The notes below the pieces were generated by a model. The model saw only the letters and a list, made by a program, of their open reading frames with translations. It was not told the origin of the DNA and did not search any database. Position numbers and translations under genes: made by a program. Source: Rhodobacteraceae bacterium HLUCCA09 (GTDB taxonomy: Bacteria; Pseudomonadota; Alphaproteobacteria; Rhodobacterales; Rhodobacteraceae). Taken from it: a stretch of 43,226 nt of DNA. The stretch is from the NCBI GenBank assembly GCA_001314685.1, contig LJNT01000064.1, forward strand, positions 1 to 43,226, read 5' to 3'. Of the stretch, positions 10,104-18,579 are shown piece by piece (positions within the stretch are counted from its first letter, which is position 1; the number at the start of each line of letters is the position of its first letter).

Positions 10104-11354
10104 GTGACAGCTGCCGTCTCGCGCGCCGGGGGCGACAGGCTCTGGGCCTACTCGCTCTACGCCGCCGTGCTCTCGGGCGCGGGGCTGCCGATCTACATCT
10201 ACGCGCCCAAGTTCTACGCCGACAGCTATGGAGTCAGTCTGACGGCCCTCGGCGCGGTGCTGTTCGGCCTGCGCCTGTTCGACGTGGTGCAGGATCCAGC
10301 CCTCGGCTGGCTGTCGGAGCGGCTGGGGCGGGCGCGCCCCGCGGCCGTCGCGTTCGGCGCAGGCCTGCTCGCGGCCTCGATGGTGGCGCTCTTCGCCGTC
10401 GCCCCGCCCGTCGCGCCGCTGTGGTGGTTCGGCATCGCGATCACGGGCCTGTTCAGCGCCTTCTCGTTCCTCACGATCAATTTCTACGCCCGCGGCGTGG
10501 CCAAGGCGAGCACCCTGAGGGGCGGCCATGTCGGCCTCGCCGGCTGGCGCGAGACGGGGGCGCTTCTGGGCGTCTGTCTCGCCGCAATCGCGCCGACCGT
10601 TCTGACCGGCGTGGCGCCCGCGCCCTTCGCCGTCTTCGCCTGGGGCTTCGCGGCGGTGGCGGTTCTCGCCGCGCTGGCCATGGCGCCCGAATGGGGAACG
10701 GTGGCACGGGGCGAGGCGACGCCGATCGGCGAGATCCTCGCCGACCGGCAGGCGCGGCGGCTGCTGATCCTCGCCCTCGTCAACGCCACGCCGCTCGCCA
10801 TCACCTCGACCCTGTTTCTGTTTTACGTCGAGAGCCGGCTCGAGGCGCCGGGCTGGGAGGGGCCGCTGCTGGTGCTCTTCTTCCTCTCCGCCGCCGTCTC
10901 AGCCCCGGTCTGGAGCCGCCTTGCCGCGCGGTTTGGCGAGAAGCGGGTGCTGCTGGCTGCGATGGTGCTCGCCATCGCCTCCTTCGCCGTGGTGCTCACC
11001 CTCGGCCCCGGGGATACCACGCTCTTCGCACTCGTCTGCGTCGCCTCCGGCGCCACCATCGGCGCCGACCTCGTGCTGCTGCCCGCGCTGTTTGCCCGGC
11101 GCATGGCGGCGGTCTCGCCCAACGGGGGGCAGGGCTTCGGCCTGTGGTCGTTCACCACCAAGTTCACGCTCGCCTTCGCCGCGGCGCTGCTGCTGCCCGC
11201 GCTCGAGGCGGCGGGCTTCCGCGCCGGGGCGGCAGAGGGCAACCCGGAGGACGCGCTGCGCCTGCTGACGCTGCTCTACGCGCTCGTGCCCTGTGTGCTG
11301 AAAGTCGTGGCGATCGCGTTGCTCGCCGCCACCAAGCTGGAGGAAACGCCATGA
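10104..11354 (+). CDS. MFS transporter (RpoE regulon)
   Basis: This is a 416-residue membrane protein with about twelve hydrophobic segments, of the glycoside-pentoside-hexuronide/MFS type. The start is GTG 10104, 31 nt after the DUF1365 stop, with a G-rich stretch upstream but no ideal Shine-Dalgarno. The first helices (SLYAAVLSGAGLPIYIYAP) and the loop GWLSERLGRARP resemble MelB-like symporters. The counterpart in the R. sphaeroides RpoE operon is also annotated as a sugar-type transporter. Its substrate cannot be read from sequence; given the neighbours, lipid or lipid-precursor movement is possible. Confidence 0.85.
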   Translation: MTAAVSRAGGDRLWAYSLYAAVLSGAGLPIYIYAPKFYADSYGVSLTALGAVLFGLRLFDVVQDPALGWLSERLGRARPAAVAFGAGLLAASMVALFAVAPPVAPLWWFGIAITGLFSAFSFLTINFYARGVAKASTLRGGHVGLAGWRETGALLGVCLAAIAPTVLTGVAPAPFAVFAWGFAAVAVLAALAMAPEWGTVARGEATPIGEILADRQARRLLILALVNATPLAITSTLFLFYVESRLEAPGWEGPLLVLFFLSAAVSAPVWSRLAARFGEKRVLLAAMVLAIASFAVVLTLGPGDTTLFALVCVASGATIGADLVLLPALFARRMAAVSPNGGQGFGLWSFTTKFTLAFAAALLLPALEAAGFRAGAAEGNPEDALRLLTLLYALVPCVLKVVAIALLAATKLEETP

Positions 11355-11914
11355 CCATCCTGTGGCTGCTGATCGGCGCCGCGCTCGCCCTCGGTGCCGT
11401 CTGGGCGCGCACGCGCTTCGCCGACTTTCCCGCGCAGGCGCCGGCCGACTATGCCGCAGCGCCCGGGCCGGCGCTCGACATCCGCGAGCACCTGAACGGC
11501 AAGATCCTGTGCGAGGGCGTGATCTACGGGCCGACGGGCCGTGTCACCTCGCGCTTCGTCGCCGATTTCGAGGCGAGGTGGGAGGGCGACACGGGCCGCA
11601 TGACCGAGCATTTCCGCTACGACTCGGGCCGCACGCAGGACAGGGAGTGGACGCTGAGCGTCGGCGCCGAAGGGCAGGTGAAGGCCACGGCGCCCGATCT
11701 CGTGGGAAGCGGGCGGGGCCGCCAGCAGGGGCCGGCCCTGATGCTGAGCTACCGGATCAAGCTGCCCGACGAAGCCGGCGGGCACGAACTGGACGTCACG
11801 GACTGGATGTATCTGACCGAGAACGGCACGATCATGAACAGGAGCCAGTTCAGAAAGTTCGGGATCAAGGTGGCCGAGCTGGTAGCCACGATGCGGCCGG
11901 TCGCCGTGGCCTGA
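11351..11914 (+). CDS. DUF3833 protein, RpoE regulon
   Basis: This is a 187-residue protein overlapping the MFS stop by 4 bp (ATGA). It has one N-terminal membrane helix or uncleaved signal (residues 2-19), then a beta-rich domain with DIREHLNGKILCEGVIYGP and the C-terminal LTENGTIMNRSQFRKFG, both typical of DUF3833. The domain is lipocalin-like in length and pattern, and it may bind a lipid at the membrane; that is inference. It is the fourth gene of the RpoE operon and is followed by a three-copy 13-bp repeat. Confidence 0.85.
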   Translation: MTILWLLIGAALALGAVWARTRFADFPAQAPADYAAAPGPALDIREHLNGKILCEGVIYGPTGRVTSRFVADFEARWEGDTGRMTEHFRYDSGRTQDREWTLSVGAEGQVKATAPDLVGSGRGRQQGPALMLSYRIKLPDEAGGHELDVTDWMYLTENGTIMNRSQFRKFGIKVAELVATMRPVAVA

Positions 11915-11948
11915 GGACGGGGCCTGAGAACGGGGCCTGAGGACGGGG
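11910..11948 (+). repeat. Three tandem 13-bp direct repeats
   Basis: CCTGAGGACGGGG (11910-11922), CCTGAGAACGGGG (11923-11935) and CCTGAGGACGGGG (11936-11948) are head to tail. The first copy contains the DUF3833 stop codon. They sit in the 52-nt gap before the SDR gene, just upstream of its Shine-Dalgarno. Confidence 0.9.
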
Positions 11949-11966
11949 TCCCAGAAAGGAGACGAC

Positions 11967-12701
11967 ATGCGGGAATGGGCGGGCAAGCGCTACTGGGTCG
12001 TGGGCGCGAGCGAGGGGCTCGGCCGGGCGCTGGCCACGAAGATGAGCCGGGCCGGGGCGCATCTCGTCGTGTCGGCACGCGACGAGGGGCGGCTCGCGGA
12101 GCTGGCCGAGGAACTGCCGGGGCAGACGACGATCGCGCCGTGCGACGTGTCCGACGACGACTCTGTGAAGGAGGCCGCCGGCCTCGCCGGTGAGGTCGAC
12201 GGGGTGGTCTACCTTGCCAGCGTCTACTGGCCGCAATCGGCGCGGGAGTGGAACGCCGGCCAGGTCACGGCGATGTGCGACATAAACTTCACCGGATGCG
12301 CCCGCGTTCTCGGGCATGCCGTGCCGGGGATGGTGGCACGAGACTCGGGCCATGTCGTCATCACCGGCTCGCTCACGGCGTTCCGCGGCCTGCCCGGCTC
12401 GATCGGCTATACCGCGTCGAAGGCGGCCCTGCTGTCGCTGGCCGAGTGCATGCATTACGATCTGCGCAAGACGGGGGTCGACGTGCAGGTGATCCACCCC
12501 GGCTTCATCCGGACTCGGCAGACGGAAAAGAACGACTTCTCCATGCCGTTCATCATGGACCCGGAGCCCGCGGCCGGGATCATGTTCGACTTCATGCAGA
12601 CCGACCGCTTCAAGAAGAGCTTTCCGGCGCTCTTTTCCTATGTCTTCCGCGGCAGCCAGTTTCTGCCCGACTGGGCCTATTACCGCATGTTTGGCGGGTG
12701 A
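11967..12701 (+). CDS. SDR family NAD(P)-dependent oxidoreductase (RpoE regulon)
   Basis: This is a 244-residue classical short-chain dehydrogenase. The cofactor motif GASEGLG is at residues 13-19, the catalytic Ser is in VVITGS, and YTASK supplies Tyr and Lys. The ATG at 11967 follows AAAGGAG. The C-terminal third has an extra aromatic, basic segment (FPALFSYVFRGSQFLPDW) that could be membrane-associated. It is the last gene of the putative RpoE operon, as in R. sphaeroides RSP1087. The substrate is unknown; reduction of lipid carbonyls is a reasonable guess from context. Confidence 0.9.
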   Translation: MREWAGKRYWVVGASEGLGRALATKMSRAGAHLVVSARDEGRLAELAEELPGQTTIAPCDVSDDDSVKEAAGLAGEVDGVVYLASVYWPQSAREWNAGQVTAMCDINFTGCARVLGHAVPGMVARDSGHVVITGSLTAFRGLPGSIGYTASKAALLSLAECMHYDLRKTGVDVQVIHPGFIRTRQTEKNDFSMPFIMDPEPAAGIMFDFMQTDRFKKSFPALFSYVFRGSQFLPDWAYYRMFGG

Positions 12702-12734
12702 GGCCCTCCTGTCCGGGCGTCGCGTCGCCGACGC

Positions 12735-12763
12735 TTGTGGCCGTCCGGGGCCGCGCCTAGGCT
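12735..12763 (+). promoter_or_regulatory. Candidate housekeeping promoter, leaderless M20 gene
   Basis: TTGTGG (12735-12740), 17 nt, then TAGGCT (12758-12763). The -10 ends 7 nt before ATG 12771, so transcription would begin at or next to the start codon. No Shine-Dalgarno is visible. Confidence 0.45.
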
Positions 12764-12770
12764 GAATCCC

Positions 12771-14057
12771 ATGAGCGCCGATCCCCTTCCGCGTCTGCGC
12801 GCCGAGATCGACGCCCGGCGGGGCGAGATGGTGGCTCTCGCTCAGGAGCTGATCCGCATCCCTACGCTCAACCCGCCCGGACTGCGCTACCGCGAGATCT
12901 GCGAGGCGCTGGGCGCGCGGCTCGAACGGTCAGGATTTTCGGTGGAGCTTATCCGCGCCGAGGGGGCGCTGGCCGACAGCGAGGCGCATCCGCGCTGGAA
13001 CCTCGTCGCGCGGCGCGAGGGCGGCCGGCCGGGCGATTGCGTGCATTTCAACGGCCATCACGACGTGGTGGAGGTGGGCCACGGCTGGACACTCGACCCG
13101 TTCGGCGCCGAGTTGACGGGCGGGCGCATATACGGCCGGGGCGCCTGCGACATGAAGGGCGGCATCGCGAGCGCCGTGACCGCGGCCGAGGCGTTCGCCG
13201 CCGCATTTCCCGACTTTCCAGGCGCCGTCGAGATCAGCGCCACCGCCGACGAGGAATCGGGCGGCTACGGCGGCGTGGCGTGGCTCGCAGAGCGGGGCTG
13301 GTTCTCGCCCGAGCGGGTGCAGCACGTCATCATCCCCGAGCCGCTGAACCCCGACCGCATCTGCCTCGGCCATCGCGGGGTCTGGTGGGCCGAGATCGAG
13401 ACGAAGGGGCGGATCGCCCACGGCTCGATGCCCTTTCTCGGCGACTGCGCGGTGCGTCACATGGGGGCGGTGCTGGCCGAGATGGAGGCGACGCTCCTGC
13501 CGCTGCTGGCCGCGCGCACCACGGCGATGCCCGTGGTGCCTCAGGGCGCGCGGGCGGCGACGCTCAACGTCAACGCGATCCACGGCGGCGAACCGGAGCA
13601 GGCCGAGGATTACACGGGCCTGCCCGCGCCCTGCGTGCCCGACCGCTGCCGCATCACCATCGACCGGCGCTTTCCGATGGAGGAGTCGCTCGACGAGGTG
13701 AAGGCCGAGATCGCCGCGCTGATGGAGCGGGTGAAGGCACGCCGACCGGGCTTTTCCTACGAGATTCGCGACCTGTTCGACGTTGCCCCCTCGATGACCG
13801 ACGCGGAGGCGCCGGTCGTGCGGGCGGTGGGCGCGGCGGTGGGGCGGGTGCTCGGCCGGGCGCCGGCGCACGTGGCGAGCCCCGGCACCTACGACCAGAA
13901 GCACATCGACCGGATCGGCCGGCTGAAGAACTGCATCGCCTATGGCCCCGGCATCCTCGACCTCGCCCACCAGCCCGACGAGTGGGTGGGGGTCGACGAC
14001 ATGGCCTGCGCGGCACTGGTCATGGCGCTCGCCATCCACGACCTGCTCGGGGCCTGA
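12771..14057 (+). CDS. M20 family deacylase (ArgE/DapE type)
   Basis: This is a 428-residue M20 metallopeptidase-family hydrolase. Metal and catalytic motifs are GHHDVV (His96, Asp98), GACDMKGG (Asp127), DEESGG (catalytic Glu161, Glu162) and a late HQPDEW. Members remove acyl, succinyl or carbamoyl groups from amino acids, or act on dipeptides. The sequence is of the general acetylornithine deacetylase/succinyl-diaminopimelate desuccinylase type, not clearly either one. It is followed by a peptide-type binding protein, which fits hydrolysis of an imported amide. The ATG at 12771 is chosen from domain alignment and the promoter spacing; it probably lacks a leader. Confidence 0.87.
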   Translation: MSADPLPRLRAEIDARRGEMVALAQELIRIPTLNPPGLRYREICEALGARLERSGFSVELIRAEGALADSEAHPRWNLVARREGGRPGDCVHFNGHHDVVEVGHGWTLDPFGAELTGGRIYGRGACDMKGGIASAVTAAEAFAAAFPDFPGAVEISATADEESGGYGGVAWLAERGWFSPERVQHVIIPEPLNPDRICLGHRGVWWAEIETKGRIAHGSMPFLGDCAVRHMGAVLAEMEATLLPLLAARTTAMPVVPQGARAATLNVNAIHGGEPEQAEDYTGLPAPCVPDRCRITIDRRFPMEESLDEVKAEIAALMERVKARRPGFSYEIRDLFDVAPSMTDAEAPVVRAVGAAVGRVLGRAPAHVASPGTYDQKHIDRIGRLKNCIAYGPGILDLAHQPDEWVGVDDMACAALVMALAIHDLLGA

Positions 14058-14117
14058 CCGCCGGCAATGACGCGGCGCGCCTGCGGCGCAGTCCATTCGA
14101 GCCCTTCGGGCGGGTTC

Positions 14118-14184
14118 GGGGGCGCTGCCCCCGTCGCGGCCGTGGCCGCGACTCCCCCGGGATATTTGCAGCACAATGAAGATG
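14118..14184 (+). repeat. Intergenic hairpin/TATTTG repeat, copy A
   Basis: Hairpin GGGGGC-GCT-GCCCCC (14118-14132), a second stem GTCGCGGC/GCCGCGAC (14133-14152), TCCCCC, then GGGATATTTG and an A/G-rich tail. It lies 60 nt after the M20 stop in sense orientation. A probable 3'-end structure; related copies are at 19909, 23478, 37445 and 39346. Confidence 0.75.
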
Positions 14185-14282
14185 CGGGGGCGGGCGGCGG
14201 GTGCGGCGAGAATTTCCCTTCGGAATGCAGGGGAAGCGTGTAAGTCTCGCTGCGAAGGCAGAAGTTCAGGGAGACCGCCGCC

Positions 14283-15767
14283 ATGTTCGCCCGCATCCTC
14301 GCCACCGCCGCCGCATGCGCCGTGACCCTGGCGCTGACGGTCGGGGGCGCGCTCGCGCAGCGCACCGACATCACCATCGGCATGGTGCTCGAGCCGCCGA
14401 ACCTCGACCCGACGGGGGGCGCGGCCGCGGCCATCGACGAGGTGGTCTATGCCAATGTCTTCGAGGGGTTGACGCGCTTCGCCCCCGACGGCTCGGTCGT
14501 GCCAGGGCTCGCCCGTCAATGGGAGGTGAGCGAGAACGGCACCGTCTACACCTTCCGTCTGCACGAGGGGGTGACCTTTCACGACGGCACGGCGATGACG
14601 GCCGACGACGTCGTATTCAGCCTCGACCGGGCGCGCGACGAGGACTCGACCAACGCGCAGAAGCAGCTCTTCGCCGGGATCGACAGCGTCGAGGCGGTGG
14701 ACGACGCGACCGTGCGCGTGACGCTGTCGGCGCCTGACGGGGCGTTCCCGTTCAAGATGGCGTGGGGCGACGCGGTGATCGTCGCCCCCGAGAGCGCCGA
14801 CACGCTGGCGACGGCCCCGATCGGCACCGGACCCTTCCGCTTTGCGGAGTGGGTCGAGGGCGACCGGGTGGAGCTGGTGCGCAACGAGGCCTACTGGGGC
14901 GACGCACCGGCGCTCGAGCGCGCCACGTTCCGCTTCATCTCGGATCCCAGCGCCGCCTTCGCCGCGATGATGGCGGGCGATGTCGATGCCTTCCCGAACT
15001 ATCCCGCGCCCGAAACCCTGGCGCAGTTCGAGGCGAACCCGCAATTCGAGGTGATCGTCGGCTCGACCGAGGGCGAGACGATCCTCGCCATGAACAATGC
15101 CTTCGGCCCGCTGTCGGACAAGCGGGTGCGGCAGGCCATCGCCCACGCCGTCGACCGGCAGGAGATCATCGACGGCGCGATGTTCGGCTACGGCACCCCG
15201 ATCGGGACGCATTTCGCCCCGCACCACCCAGATTACGTCGACCTGACCGACCTGTCGCGGCACGATCCCGAACAGGCGCGCGCGCTGCTCGAGCAGGCGG
15301 GGCAGGAGAGCCTGACGCTGCGGCTGATGCTGCCACCGCCCTCCTACGCCCGCCGCGGCGGCGAGATCGTGGCGGCGCAGCTGCGCGAGGCGGGGATCGA
15401 GACGGAGATCGCCAATCTCGAATGGGCGCAGTGGCTCGAGCAGGTGTTCCGAGGCAAGGATTACGACCTGACCATCGTCAGCCACACCGAGCCGATGGAC
15501 ATCAACATCTACGCCCGGCCCGACTACTACTTCCAGTACGACAACCCGAAGTTCCAGACGCTGATGGCAGAGCTGGAGATGACGACCGACAAGGAGCAGC
15601 GCTCGGCCCTGATGCGGCAGGCGCAGGAGATCGTCGCCACCGACTACGTCAACGGCTACCTCTTCCAGCTCGCCAAGACGGGGGTGGCGCGTGCCGGCAT
15701 CGAGGGGCTGTGGGCGAACGCGCCGACGCAGGCCAACGACCTGACGCAGGTGCGCTGGGCCGAGTGA
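14283..15767 (+). CDS. ABC transporter substrate-binding protein, family 5 (peptide type)
   Basis: This is a 494-residue periplasmic binding protein with a signal peptide (residues 1-25, ending ALA before Gln). Family-5 (DppA/OppA/NikA) landmarks are LEPPNLDPTGG near the mature N terminus, VYTFRLHEGVTFHDGTAMTADD, IGTGPFRF, and KRVRQAIAHAVDR. Substrates of this family include peptides, nickel, heme and small amines, so specificity cannot be read directly. AGGGAG lies before the ATG at 14283. No permease follows on this strand. The only matching permease/ATPase set is at 19951-23275 on the other strand, so they probably work together. Confidence 0.9.
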   Translation: MFARILATAAACAVTLALTVGGALAQRTDITIGMVLEPPNLDPTGGAAAAIDEVVYANVFEGLTRFAPDGSVVPGLARQWEVSENGTVYTFRLHEGVTFHDGTAMTADDVVFSLDRARDEDSTNAQKQLFAGIDSVEAVDDATVRVTLSAPDGAFPFKMAWGDAVIVAPESADTLATAPIGTGPFRFAEWVEGDRVELVRNEAYWGDAPALERATFRFISDPSAAFAAMMAGDVDAFPNYPAPETLAQFEANPQFEVIVGSTEGETILAMNNAFGPLSDKRVRQAIAHAVDRQEIIDGAMFGYGTPIGTHFAPHHPDYVDLTDLSRHDPEQARALLEQAGQESLTLRLMLPPPSYARRGGEIVAAQLREAGIETEIANLEWAQWLEQVFRGKDYDLTIVSHTEPMDINIYARPDYYFQYDNPKFQTLMAELEMTTDKEQRSALMRQAQEIVATDYVNGYLFQLAKTGVARAGIEGLWANAPTQANDLTQVRWAE

Positions 15768-15818
15768 TCACGCGCAGTTGACTGGCGCGGCGGGCGAGAC
15801 GGAGCATCTGTCGCGGCG

Positions 15819-16815
15819 ATGCTGACCCGACGTGCCCTCGTTGCCGCTCCTGCCCTTTGTGCCGCGCTGTCGCTGCTGGGCGGTACGCGCGGGCGCGCGG
15901 CGCAGCGGTTTGCCGACGCGCTCGAGCTGGCGCGCGGCTTCGACCAGTTGCACTGCCTCATGGTGGCGCAAGGCGGCGAGACGGTGGTGGAGGAGGTCTT
16001 TTCCGGGCCGCCCGCCGCCCGGCCGGTCAATGTCAAGTCCGTTTCGAAGACCCTTGTCGCGGCGCTGCTTGGCGCCGCGATCGACCGGGGCGACGTGCCG
16101 GGCGTGGGCGCCGCTCTGGGCGAGGTGGCGCCGGGGCTGATCCCGGCCGGTGCCGACCCGCGTGTGGCCGACCTGACGCTCGAGGATCTCGTGACGATGC
16201 GCGCCGGGCTCGAGCGCACGTCGGGGGCGAATTACGGCGCCTGGGTCAGCTCGCGCGACTGGGTGGCCGACGCGCTGTCGCGGCGCTTCGTGGCCGAGCC
16301 GGGCGGGCGGATGCTCTATTCCACCGGCACGGTCCACGTGCTCGGCGCCGCGCTCGCCGAGGCGGCCGGCGAGAGCCTGCTGGCGCAGGCGCGCGCGCGG
16401 CTGGGCGCGCCGCTCGGCATCGAGATCCCGCCGTGGACGCGCGACCCGCAGGGATACTTCCTCGGGGGCAACCAGATGGCGCTGTCGCCGCGTGCCATGC
16501 TGCGCTTCGGCGAGATGGCGCGGCAGGGGGGCCGGTGGGAGGGCGCGCAGGTGCTGCCCGCGGCATGGCTCGAAGCGTCGTTCGAACCGCGCGCGCTCGC
16601 CGTGGTCGGGCCTCGGCTACGGCTACGGCTGGTTCGTCGGCCGGGCGGGCGGCGGCCCGCTGGCGCTGGCGCGGGGCTATGGCGGGCAGGTGATCGCCGT
16701 GGCGCCGGCGGCCGAGATGACCATTGCCATCACCTCCGACCCGAACCGGCCGGCGCGGAGCGCGGGGTATTTCGGCGACCTGATGGGTCTGATCGACCGC
16801 CTTGTCGTGGCCTGA
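15819..16815 (+). pseudogene. Serine hydrolase (beta-lactamase/class C family), frameshifted
   Basis: The reading frame from ATG 15819 encodes a signal peptide, the SxxK nucleophile motif (SVSK in NVKSVSKTL), the YSTGT block and domain 2 as far as LEASFEPR. It then becomes Arg/Gly nonsense. The proper C-terminal part (SGLGYGYGWFVGRAGGG to DRLVVA, stop 16813-16815) is in the next frame. One extra base in the alternating CG run near 16587-16596 restores a continuous protein of about 331 residues. Either the gene is recently broken or the run was miscalled. Intact homologues are periplasmic serine hydrolases of uncertain substrate. It follows the binding protein by 51 nt. Confidence 0.75.
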
Positions 16816-16878
16816 CGCGGCGCTCTGCAGGCCGAAGCCCCTCCCGCCGCGCCGCGGCAGCCGTTAGGGTCGACCACG

Positions 16879-18579
16879 ATGGACAGGGCCGTATCTCCCC
16901 GCGCCGCGCGCACAGGCTGGGCGCTGTGCCTCGTGCTGGTCGCGGGGTTCGTGCTGCTGCGGCTGCCCTACGCCCTCTGGCCGCTCGAGACGCATCCCGA
17001 CGAGCGCTACTATGCCGTCGGCGCCGCCGAGATGATCGCCTCCGGCGACTACATTGTGCCTGTCTCGCCTGAGGGAGAGGTGCGGCTGCGCAAGCCGCCT
17101 TTGCCCTACTGGTACGCCGCCGGCGGCTTCGCCCTGTTCGGCGAGACGGTGCTCGGCGCGCGGGCGGCGTGGCTCGCCACGGCTGCCGCGACTCTGGCGC
17201 TGACATGGGCGCTCGCCCGCACCATCGGGGCGAGCGCGACCGGCGCGGCTCTGGCGGTCGCGGCGCTCGGCGGGCACGCGACCTTCGCCAAGTCGGCCGG
17301 GCAGCACATTCCCGACGGGCCGCTGATCCTCGGGGTGACCACTGCGCTCGCCGCCTTCGCGGCACTCTACGCGCGTGAAGGGGAGCGGCCGGCGTGGCTC
17401 TTTTACGCGGGGTATCTCGGGCTCTCCTGGGCGGCGCTGGCCAAGGGGCTGCTGCCGCTGCTGTTCCTTGGTATCCTTCTCGCGGTGCGCCTCGCCCATC
17501 CGCTGCGCCTGACCGGGCGCGAGCGCCGGCACGAGCGGCGCGCGGCCGCTCTGGCGGCGGCAGCCTGCCTGTGGTGGTTCGCGGTCGTGGCCCTGCGCTT
17601 CCCGCAGGAGATGGCGGCGCAATTCTTCGCCGACCAGGTGAGCGACAAGGCGACGCTCGATCCGCTCGCCGTGCTGGCGGGCCTGCGCAAGACGGTGACC
17701 GACCTCGCGCTGCCCTTTGCGCCGGTGCTCGTCGCGGTGTTCGCCGCGCGGCGCTGGCCGCGGCTGGGGCACGGCGGATCCGGCGCTGTGCAGCTCCTGA
17801 TGGCCTGGGTCGCTGCCGTGGTGCTGCTCTTCGCCTTCTCCGACCCGCTGTGGGAGCGCTACGTGCTGCCGGCGGTGCCCGCCGCGGCGGCGCTGCTCGG
17901 CCTCTGGGCGAGCCGGCTCGAGCCCGCGTCGCTCGCGCGCCGCCTGTCGCGCGCCGCGCCCCTCTTCGCGCTGCTGCCGGTGGCGGCGGCGCTGCTTGCG
18001 GGCGTGCTCGCCCTCGGCGCGGGCCGCGTGGTCGGGGGGCTGGCCGTGATCGGCTTTGGCCTCGGCCTCGCCCTGGTGGGCTGGCGCGTGGCGCGGGCGG
18101 GGCGGGCGGTGCCGGCGGCGGCGCTGCTCGGGGCGACCTACCCGCTGATCGCCCTCTGCCTCGTGCCGCTCTGGCTCTGGATCGCCCGCCCGACGCCGGC
18201 AGATCTCTTCGCCGAGGATCTCGCGCGCTCGGGCGCAGGCCCGGCCGACGTTGTCTTTCTGGCCGACCGCCACCTCGTCAACGAGATCGGCCTCGTCACT
18301 GGCGGCATCGCCGCCTACCGCTTCGCCCCGACGCCGGACGCCCTGCCAGGCGATGCCACCGTCGTCGTCGCGCGAGACCGCGCCCTCGCACCGGCGCTCG
18401 AGGCGCGGGGCTACGCGACCGAGATCATCCCCGGCTTTCCCGTCGACGCGCCCGACCCCGGCGCCCTCCTCGCCGCGTGGCGGTCGGGCATGCTCGACGC
18501 CTATCGCGCCGAGCACGGGTGGCCGCTGGTCGTGGGGCGCAGGCCCCCTCAGCCCACCACGTTGAAGTCTGGTCCGTAG
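16879..18579 (+). CDS. ArnT-like glycosyltransferase (GT83/PMT family)
   Basis: This is a 566-residue integral membrane protein with at least ten hydrophobic helices. The first periplasmic loop has the catalytic acidic pair HPDERYY (Asp41, Glu42), followed by RLRKPPLPYW, a block typical of undecaprenyl-phosphate-sugar transferases of the ArnT class. Such enzymes move a sugar from a polyprenyl carrier to lipid A or another envelope acceptor. The start at 16879 has TAGGGT 8 nt upstream and no Shine-Dalgarno, so it may be leaderless. The 3' end overlaps the convergent creatinase gene by 31 bp. The sugar is not known. Confidence 0.85.
   Translation: MDRAVSPRAARTGWALCLVLVAGFVLLRLPYALWPLETHPDERYYAVGAAEMIASGDYIVPVSPEGEVRLRKPPLPYWYAAGGFALFGETVLGARAAWLATAAATLALTWALARTIGASATGAALAVAALGGHATFAKSAGQHIPDGPLILGVTTALAAFAALYAREGERPAWLFYAGYLGLSWAALAKGLLPLLFLGILLAVRLAHPLRLTGRERRHERRAAALAAAACLWWFAVVALRFPQEMAAQFFADQVSDKATLDPLAVLAGLRKTVTDLALPFAPVLVAVFAARRWPRLGHGGSGAVQLLMAWVAAVVLLFAFSDPLWERYVLPAVPAAAALLGLWASRLEPASLARRLSRAAPLFALLPVAAALLAGVLALGAGRVVGGLAVIGFGLGLALVGWRVARAGRAVPAAALLGATYPLIALCLVPLWLWIARPTPADLFAEDLARSGAGPADVVFLADRHLVNEIGLVTGGIAAYRFAPTPDALPGDATVVVARDRALAPALEARGYATEIIPGFPVDAPDPGALLAAWRSGMLDAYRAEHGWPLVVGRRPPQPTTLKSGP

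Noticed and set aside
12930-15485. Open frame of 851 codons on the minus strand
   Set aside because: It is antisense to the M20 and binding-protein genes, which are clearly coding.
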